Shown here one piece after another: positions 8,291-16,410 of a DNA stretch of 64,000 nt. The DNA comes from MWBF01 sp040772005 (GTDB lineage Bacteria; Chloroflexota; Anaerolineae; CG2-30-64-16), in the NCBI GenBank assembly GCA_040772005.1, contig JAXGYZ010000002.1, positions 620,001 through 684,000 on the forward strand, read 5' to 3'. Every line of letters starts with the position of its first letter. The stretch's first letter is position 1. The position numbers were made by a program, and so were the translations under genes. Below the pieces are notes generated by a model that had not been told where the DNA came from, made no database searches, and saw only the letters and a program-made list of their open reading frames with translations.

Positions 8291-8578
8291 CTATTTGCGG
8301 TGGTTGCGTCCGCCGAACAGGGTGTTGACAGCTTGCCGCGCGCCCGCCGCATAGCTGGATACCTTCACGACCGGTTGAACCAGGTGGTCGCTCATAAAGG
8401 TGGCAGTCCCGCGCACCGTGCCGACGGTCTCTTGCGTTGACCGCAAGATGGGAATGACCTCCTCACGCAACAACTTGACCAGGCGAATAACCTGGATAAC
8501 GAGTACGATGAGCGTTATCCCGATAATGATCGATTCAAGCGCTAACAAGATAATCGCGATATCACGTGCTGTAGCCAT
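8291..8578 (-). CDS. small single-pass membrane protein, DUF948-like
   Basis: A 95-residue protein with one long N-terminal hydrophobic segment (IAIILLALESIIIGITLIVLVIQVI) followed by an amphipathic helical part (KLLREEVIPILRSTQETVGTVRGTATF) and a basic C-terminus. This layout resembles DUF948 proteins, which are often encoded next to YtxH proteins, as here. The start follows GGAGGTGG, a strong SD. The likely unit is 8578 to 7858. No catalytic motif is visible. Confidence 0.65.
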   Translation of the reverse strand: MATARDIAIILLALESIIIGITLIVLVIQVIRLVKLLREEVIPILRSTQETVGTVRGTATFMSDHLVQPVVKVSSYAAGARQAVNTLFGGRNHRK

Positions 8579-8650
8579 TAATCCACCTCCCTCCCATGGC
8601 AACAAGTATAGCATAAGAGCCGCAGCGCGTAAAGGTGCTTTCTTTCCCTT

Positions 8651-8968
8651 TCAGGGCACAGGCAGGTCATCCTGGCGCGGCTGCCATAGGCGCCGGCCCA
8701 GGAACAGGGCGGCGAGCGCACCGAGCGAGCCCCAGAGCAGTTGTACATCGCCGATGCGGAGCCAGCTCAAGCCGGCGAGCAGCCCCAGCAGGTGGCCGAC
8801 CCCAAACCCCACCAGCCCCACCACCAGGTCGCGAAGCCACTGGCCCCAACTGCCGCCCCGCCAGAGCGTGAACAGGATGCTGTAGATGAATGCCAGCAGC
8901 ACGCTCAACCACAGCGCGGGGCTGAGGGCGAGATTCAACAGCCGGTCGAGTGTGCTGCTCGGAATCAT
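8651..8968 (-). CDS. small polytopic membrane protein of unknown function
   Basis: A 105-residue protein with three probable TM helices: ALWLSVLLAFIYSILFTLW, LVVGLVGFGVGHLLGLLAGL and LLWGSLGALAALFLG, ending in a short polar tail. Its ATG overlaps the TGA of mnmA (ATGA), so it is the last gene of the desulfurase-nucleotidyltransferase-MnmA operon and is probably translated by coupling. I do not recognise the family. Confidence 0.6.
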   Translation of the reverse strand: MIPSSTLDRLLNLALSPALWLSVLLAFIYSILFTLWRGGSWGQWLRDLVVGLVGFGVGHLLGLLAGLSWLRIGDVQLLWGSLGALAALFLGRRLWQPRQDDLPVP

Positions 8969-10068
8969 CGTTGCTCCGCCCGTTCGATGATGCCGCCGCC
9001 CAGGCAGATGGGGCCGTCGTAGATGACAGCGGCCTGGCCCGGCGTGACCCCGCGCTGAGGGTCCTCGAACACGACCTCGCACGTGCCAGCGGGCAGCGGC
9101 ACGACTCGCGCGGGCGCAGGCCGGGCATGGTAGCGAATCTGCACTTCCGCATGGAACGGTGCGGGCGGCGCCTCGCCGCTGACCCAGTTCACCGGGCCTG
9201 TCCACAGCTGCTGCCGACCCAGCTCACCCGCAGGACCGACGACCAGGGCATTGCGGGCCACGTCCAGTTCCAGGACATAGAGGGGCTGGCTGGCCGCGAT
9301 GCCCAGTCCGCTGCGCTGGCCGATGGTGTAGAAGGGCAGCCCGCGGTGACGCCCCAGCTCGCGGCCGGCGCGGTCGAGAATGGGGCCGGGCTGCACGGCC
9401 TCCGCCGCATGGTCGGCCAGGAAGCGGCGGTAGTCGCCGTCCGCGATAAAGCAGAGGTCCTGGCTGTCGACGCGCGAGGCGGTGGGCAGGCCGCGCGCCG
9501 CGGCCAGCTCGCGCACCTCCGGCTTGGTGTAGCCGCCCACTGGAAAGAGTACCTGGGCGAGGTCGGCCTGGCCGAGCACGCTGAGGACATACGACTGGTC
9601 CTTGGCCCGGTCCGCGCCCCGGCGCAACTGGTAGCGGCCCTCTCTGTCCAGGCCGATTTGTGCATAGTGGCCGGTCGCCAGGTACGCCGCGCCGAGCGAG
9701 CGCGCGTAGCGCAGCAGGTGGCCGAAACGGATGTGCCGGTTGCAGGCGAGGCAGGGGTTGGGCGTCTGGCCGGCGGTGTAGCCCGCGATGAACAGGTCTA
9801 CGACCTGTGTCTTGAACGTCTCCTCGACGTTGATGACGTAGAACGGGATGCCCAGCCGGTCGGCCACCCCGCGCGCATCGTGGACCGCCTCCACCGTACA
9901 GCAGCGGTTTGTGGCGGCCTCGACAGTGCCGCCCAACGTGGGCGCGACCGGCTCGGACCAGAGGCGCATCATCACCCCGATGACCTCGTAGCCCTGTTCG
10001 AGCAACAGCGCGGCCGCCACGGAGCTGTCTACCCCGCCGCTCATCGCGACAACGACGCGTTCGGTCAT
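8965..10068 (-). CDS. mnmA: tRNA-specific 2-thiouridylase MnmA
   Basis: A 367-residue protein, normal length for the family. The N-terminal PP-loop VAMSGGVDSSVAAALL binds ATP to adenylate U34 of tRNA Lys/Glu/Gln. The catalytic cysteine pair is visible as NPCLACNRHIRF (~residue 105) and SQDLCFIADGDY (~200). The central and C-terminal tRNA-binding parts include FYTIGQRSGLGIA and GVTPGQAAVIYDG. It forms the 2-thio group of the wobble base with sulfur that comes ultimately from a cysteine desulfurase, and such a gene starts the same operon. It begins 2 bp after the preceding nucleotidyltransferase stop and overlaps the next gene by four bases. Confidence 0.97.
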   Translation of the reverse strand: MTERVVVAMSGGVDSSVAAALLLEQGYEVIGVMMRLWSEPVAPTLGGTVEAATNRCCTVEAVHDARGVADRLGIPFYVINVEETFKTQVVDLFIAGYTAGQTPNPCLACNRHIRFGHLLRYARSLGAAYLATGHYAQIGLDREGRYQLRRGADRAKDQSYVLSVLGQADLAQVLFPVGGYTKPEVRELAAARGLPTASRVDSQDLCFIADGDYRRFLADHAAEAVQPGPILDRAGRELGRHRGLPFYTIGQRSGLGIAASQPLYVLELDVARNALVVGPAGELGRQQLWTGPVNWVSGEAPPAPFHAEVQIRYHARPAPARVVPLPAGTCEVVFEDPQRGVTPGQAAVIYDGPICLGGGIIERAEQR

Positions 10069-10070
10069 GC

Positions 10071-10958
10071 TTACCCCAGCTCACCCGGTGGATTGAAGCG
10101 CGCGTCATCCAACGACCGGCGGTGGAGCGCGATGACCAGCGCCCCGACCGTTGCGCAGTCAGGTTCGTCGGGCAGGGTGGTGACGGCCTCCGCTCTCATC
10201 AGGTCGGCCTGCAACCCCGCCACCAGATCCATCAACTCAGGATAGGAGTAGCGCCCGCACAGAATCTCCTTGAGCCAGTCTGCATCCGGCCGTCGCACCT
10301 GCACGATGCCCTCGCCCAGTATCTCGATGCCCATCCGATAGAGGCGCACGAGGTGCATGGCATGCTTGGTGTCGTAGCCGTGCTGTGCCTCACGCTCGGC
10401 GCGTTCGGGGTTTCGGTTCGCGCGCCAGGCTTGATAATCCTGCCAGTGGCGTAGCGCCGCGCGGTAGCCTCGCTCCTGCCGGGTATCGGCGAAGCGGTAG
10501 CCGCCGCGCGGGTTTTCCTTGGCCCCGAATTCCGGGGGGGTGGGCTGGTGGTCCGGCGGATTATTGAGCCACCGGTAATGCGTCTCCATCCGCTTGAGCT
10601 GGGCCGCGGCATAGCCGGCATACGTCTGGGCCACGCGGCGGGACAGGAATGCCCGCCGGATGTCGCGCAACGCCTGCCCATACTCATCGGTGTACAGCAC
10701 ATCCTCATCCGCGGCCCAGAGGATATCAAGCATGTTGGGATTGTTTGCCAGGGCGAGCGAGACGAACTTGCCGAGGCTGTAGATAACGATCTCTTCGGCG
10801 CGGTTCTCATCTTGTTCGAAGCTGTCGAGGCCCAGCAGATAGCGCGCGGGCGGGATGCACACGCCCCGAATGTCCACATCGCTGTGCGGGCCGGCGGTGC
10901 CGAACGCCTGGCTGCCCCACACGGCCTTGAAGATGGTGTTGCGCTCAATCCAGTTCAT
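10071..10958 (-). CDS. Pol-beta-type nucleotidyltransferase (PF10127/RlaP-like), second of a pair
   Basis: A 295-residue protein whose N-terminus has the Pol-beta nucleotidyltransferase motif GSQAFGTAGPHSDVDIRGV (GS then DxD), followed by YLLGLDSFEQDE and IVIYSLGKFVSLALANNPNMLDILW. This matches the family of predicted nucleotidyltransferases that includes RNA-ligase-associated RlaP. The C-terminal part (GYDTKHAMHLVRLYRMGIEIL) is the helical region of that family. Its ATG overlaps the stop of the paralogue upstream by four bases. The substrate is unknown; an RNA role is inferred from family and from the operon, which encodes tRNA thiolation. The third acidic residue of the active site is not obvious. 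Confidence 0.82.
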   Translation of the reverse strand: MNWIERNTIFKAVWGSQAFGTAGPHSDVDIRGVCIPPARYLLGLDSFEQDENRAEEIVIYSLGKFVSLALANNPNMLDILWAADEDVLYTDEYGQALRDIRRAFLSRRVAQTYAGYAAAQLKRMETHYRWLNNPPDHQPTPPEFGAKENPRGGYRFADTRQERGYRAALRHWQDYQAWRANRNPERAEREAQHGYDTKHAMHLVRLYRMGIEILGEGIVQVRRPDADWLKEILCGRYSYPELMDLVAGLQADLMRAEAVTTLPDEPDCATVGALVIALHRRSLDDARFNPPGELG

Positions 10959-11716
10959 GCTGCAAATCCCCAGCGTACCCGCACGACGAAATCGTCGAGG
11001 GCCGCGTAGTTGGTGGGCTCATCCGGCAGCGGGCTGTTGTCGTAAGCAGCCTGTAGTTTCTCCTGCAACCCGGCCAGCGCACGATCATGTTCGTCAATCG
11101 CCAACGAGATCACGGCCTTCTCGGTCGTCTTCGCGGCCACGATGTCCAGCAGATGCGGGTAACCGTACTCCGGCGCCAGCTCCACCAGGCTTGCGTTGAC
11201 CTGGCCGGTCCGTAACAGGTGGATGCCCGTCAGACTGACACGATATGCGTACAACAGCGGCTTCAACCGGCCCATCCCACACAACGCTTCCTTGCGCCAC
11301 TCCTGCCATTGCGTTCGGGCATAGCCGGCATAGGCCTGGTAGACATGGCGGGCAATGCCCCCCGCTTGCGTCAGGGCGCGCAGCTCTTCTGCCCAGACGG
11401 TATCTAGTACGACCAGCGGCGAAAAAAGCTGTTCCAGGTAGTTGCCGTTCTGGCGCAGCAGAAGCGTTACGAACTTAACGAGATCGTGGCTCACGAGGTC
11501 CACCTCGATGCCATCGAGCAACCACATGCGGTTGACAGTGACGATTGTTTCGCGCAATCCGATGAACTCGTTGACCGGCAGCACATGGCATGCACGCAGG
11601 TCCACATCACTATCAGGCGAAGGGAAGCCATACAGGTGCGCACCGCTGATTGTAGCAAACAGGAATGGGTGAGGCAGCGCGCCGGTCAGTGCGCTGCGGT
11701 AATCTGTCGGATTCAT
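10955..11716 (-). CDS. Pol-beta-type nucleotidyltransferase (PF10127/RlaP-like), first of a pair
   Basis: A 253-residue paralogue of the next gene. The active-site block reads SGAHLYGFPSPDSDVDLRAC, with Gly-Ala in place of the more usual Gly-Ser and a clear DxD. A third acid is probably in GIEVDLVSHDLVKF. KFVTLLLRQNGNYLEQLFSP and the C-terminal LKPLLYAYRVSLTGIHLLRTG match the helical part of the family. It lies 15 bp after the desulfurase stop and overlaps the second nucleotidyltransferase (ATGA). The two proteins differ enough to suggest an old duplication and perhaps a heterodimer. Function is not established. Confidence 0.8.
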   Translation of the reverse strand: MNPTDYRSALTGALPHPFLFATISGAHLYGFPSPDSDVDLRACHVLPVNEFIGLRETIVTVNRMWLLDGIEVDLVSHDLVKFVTLLLRQNGNYLEQLFSPLVVLDTVWAEELRALTQAGGIARHVYQAYAGYARTQWQEWRKEALCGMGRLKPLLYAYRVSLTGIHLLRTGQVNASLVELAPEYGYPHLLDIVAAKTTEKAVISLAIDEHDRALAGLQEKLQAAYDNSPLPDEPTNYAALDDFVVRVRWGFAA

Positions 11717-11731
11717 GCTGCGGCCGCCTTT

Positions 11732-12874
11732 TCACCCCTCCCGGACTGCCTGGACGATGCCCGGCAGCTTCGCGAGCACAGCCTCAACATCGGACTCAGT
11801 GCTGGCACGGCCCAGGGTCAGCCGCAGCGCGCCGAGCGCGACCGTCGCATCATAGCCCATGCCCGTCAGCACGGGGCTGGCCGTCGGTGTGCCGACCGCG
11901 CATGCGGACCCGGAGGAGGCGGCGATGCCCGCGAGGTCCAGCGCGATGAGCAGGGATTGTGCATCGGCGCCGTGGACCAGGAAACTGGCGTGGCCGGGCA
12001 TGCGCCGGGTCGGATGGCCCGTCAATTCGACGTCGGGGATGGCGGCCAGGATGCCGCTGACCAGCCGCTCGCGCAGCGCCAGCAGCCGGGCGGATTCTGC
12101 CTCCCGCTCGCCCTGGGCCAGTTCCAGCGCGGTCGCCAGCCCCACGATGTAGGGCACGTTCTCGGTGCCGGCGCGGCGTCCGCGTTCCTGGCTGCCGCCG
12201 GTCTGCGTGGGCAGCAGCCGCGTCCCCTTGCGCACGTAGAGCAGGCCGACGCCCTTCGGCCCGTAGAATTTGTGCGCGGAAAGCGCCAGCAGGTCCACGT
12301 TGAGCGCCTGCACGTCGAGCGGCAGGATGCCGCCCGCCTGCACCGCGTCCGTGTGGAACGGGACGCCGTGACGCTGCGCGATGGCCCCGAGCTCCGCGAT
12401 GGGCTCCACCGTGCCCACCTCGTTGTTGGCGTACATCACGCTGATGAGCGCGGTGTCGGGCCGGATGGCCGCTTCAATCGCCGCAGGGTCCACGAGGCCG
12501 GTGTGATCCACCGGCACGACCGTCACGTCGAAATCGAAGTGCTCGGCCAGGTCGGTCAGGGTATGCAGCACGGCATGGTGCTCGATGGGCGTGGTGATGA
12601 GATGGCGGCGGCCCTTCGGGGCCGCGGCCAGCGCGACCCCGCGCAGGGCCAGGTTATCGCTCTCCGTGCCGCAACTCGTGAAGACGATTTCGGCGGGTTG
12701 GCAGCGCAGGATCGCGGCCACGCGCGCGCGCGCATCTTCCAGCGCGGCGGCCGCGCGGCGGCCCTGTCTGTAAATGCTGGATGCGTTACCGAAGACCTCG
12801 GTCCAATATGGTAACATCGCCTCAACGACGCGCGGGTCCACCGGCGTCGTGGCGGAGTGGTCAAGGTAAATCAT
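11732..12874 (-). CDS. iscS: cysteine desulfurase (IscS/NifS family)
   Basis: A 380-residue PLP enzyme that takes sulfur from cysteine. Seen are the N-terminal IYLDHSATTPVDP, TSCGTESDNLALRG, the PLP-lysine region LSAHKFYGPKGVGLLYVR, the RAGTENVPYIVG motif and the catalytic-cysteine loop SSGSACAVG. The start at 12874 follows CAGGAGCG; the longer ORF start at 12973 lies upstream of a promoter. It is the first gene of an operon that ends with mnmA, so delivery of sulfur to tRNA 2-thiouridine is the likely main use, with a possible role in Fe-S assembly. No iscU-like scaffold gene is adjacent. Confidence 0.95.
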   Translation of the reverse strand: MIYLDHSATTPVDPRVVEAMLPYWTEVFGNASSIYRQGRRAAAALEDARARVAAILRCQPAEIVFTSCGTESDNLALRGVALAAAPKGRRHLITTPIEHHAVLHTLTDLAEHFDFDVTVVPVDHTGLVDPAAIEAAIRPDTALISVMYANNEVGTVEPIAELGAIAQRHGVPFHTDAVQAGGILPLDVQALNVDLLALSAHKFYGPKGVGLLYVRKGTRLLPTQTGGSQERGRRAGTENVPYIVGLATALELAQGEREAESARLLALRERLVSGILAAIPDVELTGHPTRRMPGHASFLVHGADAQSLLIALDLAGIAASSGSACAVGTPTASPVLTGMGYDATVALGALRLTLGRASTESDVEAVLAKLPGIVQAVREG

Positions 12875-12893
12875 AGAGCGCTCCTGTGCTCTT

Positions 12894-12922
12894 ATTGTAC
12901 CCTGTCTCGGTGTTCCGACCAA
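12894..12922 (-). promoter_or_regulatory. promoter of the iscS-mnmA operon
   Basis: On the minus strand TTGGTC (12917-12922), a 17-bp spacer and TACAAT (12894-12899). The -10 box lies about 20 bases upstream of the ATG with an SD between. The -35 match is weak, so the call rests mainly on the -10 box and spacing. Confidence 0.5.
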
Positions 12923-13115
12923 ACGGCCTGCGACATGACCTGCATCATGGACTCTGTGCCGTGGTTGCGTCATAATGAACGCGGCCTGTGCGCTGAGTGC
13001 CTGTGAGCAACAGGATGCCTCATCGCGCGCAGGCTGACGCTTGTCTTTACCCGGTCGATGGCGTGCAGTCTATATGCCTGATGCCTGACCGAACCCTCGA
13101 AAGGGAAGTCTGCCG

Positions 13116-15206
13116 ATGCTTGAAATGTTTACTGAAGCGCGTGGCGTCGCCGTCGTCGGCGCGTCCACCAGCCCGGAGAAGCTGGGCTACCAGGTTCTCC
13201 ACAACATCATGCGATACGGTTATGCCGGCGGCATCTACCCCGTCAACCCGACTGCGCCGGAGATCCTGGGGCTGAAGGCCTATCCCACTGTGCTGGAATG
13301 CCCGGATCCTGTCGACCTCGCCGTCGTCCTCGTGCCTAACAAGGCAGTGCCCGGCGTCATGGAGCAGTGCGGCCAGCGCGGGCTCAAGGGCGCAGTGGTC
13401 ATCACTGCGGGGTTCCGCGAGGTGGGGCCGCAGGGCAAGGCGCTCGAACAGCAGGTGCTCGACATCTGCCACCGCTACAACATGCGGATGATCGGCCCCA
13501 ACGTCCTCGGCATCATCGACACGGTGCTCAAGCTCAACGCCTCGTTTGCGGCGGGGATGCCTGACCACGGTCACATCGCCTTCATGTCGCAGTCGGGCGC
13601 GCTCTGCACGTCCATCCTCGACATGGCGCTGGGCCAGGGCATCGGCTTCTCCCGCTTCTACAGCATCGGGAACAAGGCCGACATCAACGAGTTGGACCTC
13701 ATCAAGACCTGGGCCGAAGATTCCGAAACCCGCGCTATCATGGCCTATCTGGAGGGCATCACCAACGGGCCGGAGTTCATCCAGGTCGCCAGCGAAGTCA
13801 CGCGCCACAAGCCCATCATCGCCATCAAATCGGGCACGACGAGCGCCGGCTCGCAGGCCGTGTCCTCGCACACGGGCACGCTGGCCGGCTCGGAGGCCGC
13901 CTATGACGCAGCCTTCAAGCAGGCCGGCATCATCCGCGCCGGCTCGGTGCAGGACCTGTTCGATTACGCCCGCGCCTTTGCCCGCCAGCCGCTGCTGACC
14001 GGCCCTGCGATTGCCGTCATCACCAACGCCGGCGGCCCGGGCATCATGGCCTCGGACGCCATCGAGCACGCGGGGCTGCGTCTGGCCTCTCTCGCGCCGG
14101 AAACCAAGCAAGCCCTCCAGCCGCAACTGCCCGCCGCGGCGAGCGTGGCGAACCCGATCGATGTCCTGGGCGATGCGCCTGCGGCGCGCTATGCCATCGC
14201 CATCGAAGCAGCGCTCAATGATCCGCATGTGAATGCCGTGCTGGTGGTGTTGACCCCGCAGACCTCGACGGAGATTCCGGAGACGGCAGAGGCGCTGGGC
14301 CGGCTGTCGAAGCAATACGGTAAGCCGTGTTTCGGCGCTTTCATGGGCGACTTCGCCATTCGCGATGGCGTGCAGGTCCTGCGCTCCTACGACGTGCCCA
14401 ACTACCAGGTGCCGGAACGCGCCGTGTCTGCGATTGCCGCCATGTGGCATCAGCGCATGTGGCTGGACACCCCGCCGCTGGCGGTGGAGGACATGCCGGC
14501 CGACCGTGAGACGGTCAAGGAGCTCTTTGCCAAAGTGCGTGCCGAAGGCCGGGTCACGATGGGTGACGCCGAAGCCCGCATGGTGCAGGAAGCCTACGGC
14601 ATCCCGCTGCCCAAGTCGGTCATTGCCGCGACCGCGGATGACGCTGTCACCGCGGCCGAGGAAATCGGCTATCCGGTCGTCATGAAGATCGCGTCGCCCG
14701 ACATCCTGCACAAGTCCGATATCGGCGGCATCAAGCTCAACATCACGTCCGCGAGCGAGGTCCGTGACGCTTTCGACCTGCTGGTATACCGCGGCCGGCG
14801 CTTCATGCCGGATGCCACCATCTGGGGCTGCCAGGTTCAGCAAATGGTCAAGGGCGGGCGGGAGATCATCATCGGCGTCAGTCGCGATCCGCAGTTCGGC
14901 CCGCTCATCATGTTCGGCCTGGGCGGCATCTACGTCGAGGCGCTCAAGGATGTCACGTTCCGTGTGGCCCCCATCGACCGCCGCAACGCGACCGAGATGC
15001 TGAACGAAATCCGGTCCTACAAGTTGCTGCGCGGCGTGCGCGGCGAGAAGCCGTCCGACATGAAGGCCATCGTAGACACCCTCTTGCGCATCTCGCAACT
15101 GGTGACTGACTTCCCTGAAATCGTCGAGCTCGATATCAACCCGCTGTTGGTGTTCGAAGAAGGCCGCGGCGTAATGGGGATTGACATGCGGCTCGCTTTG
15201 AAGTAG
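13116..15206 (+). CDS. acdA: acetate--CoA ligase (ADP-forming), fused alpha and beta subunits
   Basis: A 696-residue single-chain NDP-forming acyl-CoA synthetase. The N-terminal CoA-binding domain (VAVVGASTSPEKLGYQVLHN), succinyl-CoA-ligase-like domain with MIGPNVLGII and FMSQSGALCTSILD, and the phospho-His loop region (SSHTGTLAGSEAAYDAAFKQAG) are followed by the ATP-grasp domain from ~residue 470 (AYGIPLPKS, GYPVVMKIASPDILHKSDIGGI, FGLGGIYVEALKDV and ELDINPLLV). It makes ATP from acetyl- or other acyl-CoA with release of the acid. The start follows AAGGGAAG. It is followed 33 bp downstream by a DRTGG/BioD-like gene, and both end at a shared terminator. Substrate range cannot be told from sequence. 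Confidence 0.93.
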   Translation: MLEMFTEARGVAVVGASTSPEKLGYQVLHNIMRYGYAGGIYPVNPTAPEILGLKAYPTVLECPDPVDLAVVLVPNKAVPGVMEQCGQRGLKGAVVITAGFREVGPQGKALEQQVLDICHRYNMRMIGPNVLGIIDTVLKLNASFAAGMPDHGHIAFMSQSGALCTSILDMALGQGIGFSRFYSIGNKADINELDLIKTWAEDSETRAIMAYLEGITNGPEFIQVASEVTRHKPIIAIKSGTTSAGSQAVSSHTGTLAGSEAAYDAAFKQAGIIRAGSVQDLFDYARAFARQPLLTGPAIAVITNAGGPGIMASDAIEHAGLRLASLAPETKQALQPQLPAAASVANPIDVLGDAPAARYAIAIEAALNDPHVNAVLVVLTPQTSTEIPETAEALGRLSKQYGKPCFGAFMGDFAIRDGVQVLRSYDVPNYQVPERAVSAIAAMWHQRMWLDTPPLAVEDMPADRETVKELFAKVRAEGRVTMGDAEARMVQEAYGIPLPKSVIAATADDAVTAAEEIGYPVVMKIASPDILHKSDIGGIKLNITSASEVRDAFDLLVYRGRRFMPDATIWGCQVQQMVKGGREIIIGVSRDPQFGPLIMFGLGGIYVEALKDVTFRVAPIDRRNATEMLNEIRSYKLLRGVRGEKPSDMKAIVDTLLRISQLVTDFPEIVELDINPLLVFEEGRGVMGIDMRLALK

Positions 15207-15239
15207 TCTGTGATTTGATCCCTTTAGGAGCTAAGCATT

Positions 15240-16310
15240 ATGAAGACTCTTTACATTACGTCTGCCGAGACCTTCTCCGGGAAGTCCGCCCTCTGCGTCG
15301 GGTTGGGGATGCAATTCCGCAAGGATGGGCTGAAGGTCGCGTACATGAAGCCCGTCAACGTCAACGCGCAGGTGCGGGATGGCGTGCCCTATGACGAGGA
15401 TGTCTACTTCGCCAAGCAGGTCTACGGGATGACCGAGCCGGTTGACCTGATGTCGCCGGTGGCGTTGACCCCAGCCAAGCTGGAGCAGCAGTTGCGCGGG
15501 CCGGAAGTGGACTACGCGCCGAAGCTGATGGAAGCCATCAAGCGGCTGTCCGAGGGCCGCGATGTGCTGGTGATGGAGGGTGGCCGCAGTCTGCGTGAAG
15601 GTTACGTCGCAGGCCTGCCCCCCAAGCGGGTCGTCGAGCTGGCGAACGCCCAGGTAGTCGAGGTCATTCGCTACGATGACACGCTGCTGTATGACCGGGC
15701 GATGACGGGCCAGAACTACTTCGGTTCGGCCATGGTGGGGGTGGTCCTGAACGAAGTGCCGCGCACGCAGATGGAATTCGTGACGGACGTTGTGAAGCCC
15801 TTCCTGGCGCGCAAGGGCATCCACACCTTCGGCGTATTGCCGAACGAACAGATGCTGTCGGCGCCGAGCGTGCTCGAACTGGCTGAAGGACTGGGCGCGG
15901 AAATCCTGTGCGCGTCGGAATGCAGCGAAGAACTGGTGGAGCACATGCTGGTGGGCGCGATGAGCGTCGAGAGTGCGCTGGCCTACTTCCGCCGCAAGCC
16001 GAATAAGGCCGTCATCACCGGCGGCGACCGGGCCGACATCCAACTGGCGGCGCTGGAAACGTCGACCCGCTGCCTCATCCTGACGGGCAATCTCTATCCC
16101 AGCCCCTCCGTGCTCAACCGGGCTGAGGAACTGTGCGTGCCCGTGCTGCTGACCAAGCTGGACACCCTGACGACCATCGAAATCATCGAACGCTACTTCG
16201 GACGCAGCCGCTTCCAGCAGCCTCAGAAGATGGAACGCTTTGCCCACATTCTGCACGAGCATTTCGACTATGCCACGCTGTACAAGTTGTTGGGCCTGAC
16301 TGCCAAGTAA
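15240..16310 (+). CDS. BioD-like AAA / DRTGG domain protein (phosphotransacetylase N-terminal type)
   Basis: A 356-residue protein. The N-terminal part is a dethiobiotin-synthetase-like P-loop domain with a variant Walker A, ITSAETFSGKSALCVGLG, and MEGGRSLREGY. The C-terminal part is a DRTGG domain (VITGGDRADIQLAALETSTRCLILTG within ~250-290 carries GGDRAD). This two-domain unit equals the N-terminal regulatory half of long phosphotransacetylases, but the catalytic PTA_PTB domain is absent. SD TAGGAG precedes the ATG. It forms a unit with the ADP-forming acetyl-CoA synthetase, so a regulatory link to acetyl-CoA or acetate flux is likely; this is inference from context. Confidence 0.85.
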   Translation: MKTLYITSAETFSGKSALCVGLGMQFRKDGLKVAYMKPVNVNAQVRDGVPYDEDVYFAKQVYGMTEPVDLMSPVALTPAKLEQQLRGPEVDYAPKLMEAIKRLSEGRDVLVMEGGRSLREGYVAGLPPKRVVELANAQVVEVIRYDDTLLYDRAMTGQNYFGSAMVGVVLNEVPRTQMEFVTDVVKPFLARKGIHTFGVLPNEQMLSAPSVLELAEGLGAEILCASECSEELVEHMLVGAMSVESALAYFRRKPNKAVITGGDRADIQLAALETSTRCLILTGNLYPSPSVLNRAEELCVPVLLTKLDTLTTIEIIERYFGRSRFQQPQKMERFAHILHEHFDYATLYKLLGLTAK

Positions 16311-16334
16311 CGTCTGCTGCCCGGCACACAAAGA

Positions 16335-16375
16335 ACGGGGCGGGTGCATCCTGTGATGTACCGCCCCGTATTTTA
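16335..16375 (+). terminator. rho-independent terminator
   Basis: A perfect 9-bp stem ACGGGGCGG (16335-16343) and CCGCCCCGT (16361-16369) with a 17-base loop that can pair further, followed by ATTTTAT. It ends the acetyl-CoA synthetase operon and may also serve the convergent BY-kinase gene. Confidence 0.85.
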
Positions 16376-16410
16376 TGGGCCATGACCGCGTGACGCCTGA
16401 CCTCTCGCTC

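Noticed and set aside
13047..15098. A 683-codon ORF opposite the acetyl-CoA synthetase gene
   Set aside because: Antisense shadow of a well-recognised enzyme; His/Arg/Asp-rich composition and no motif.
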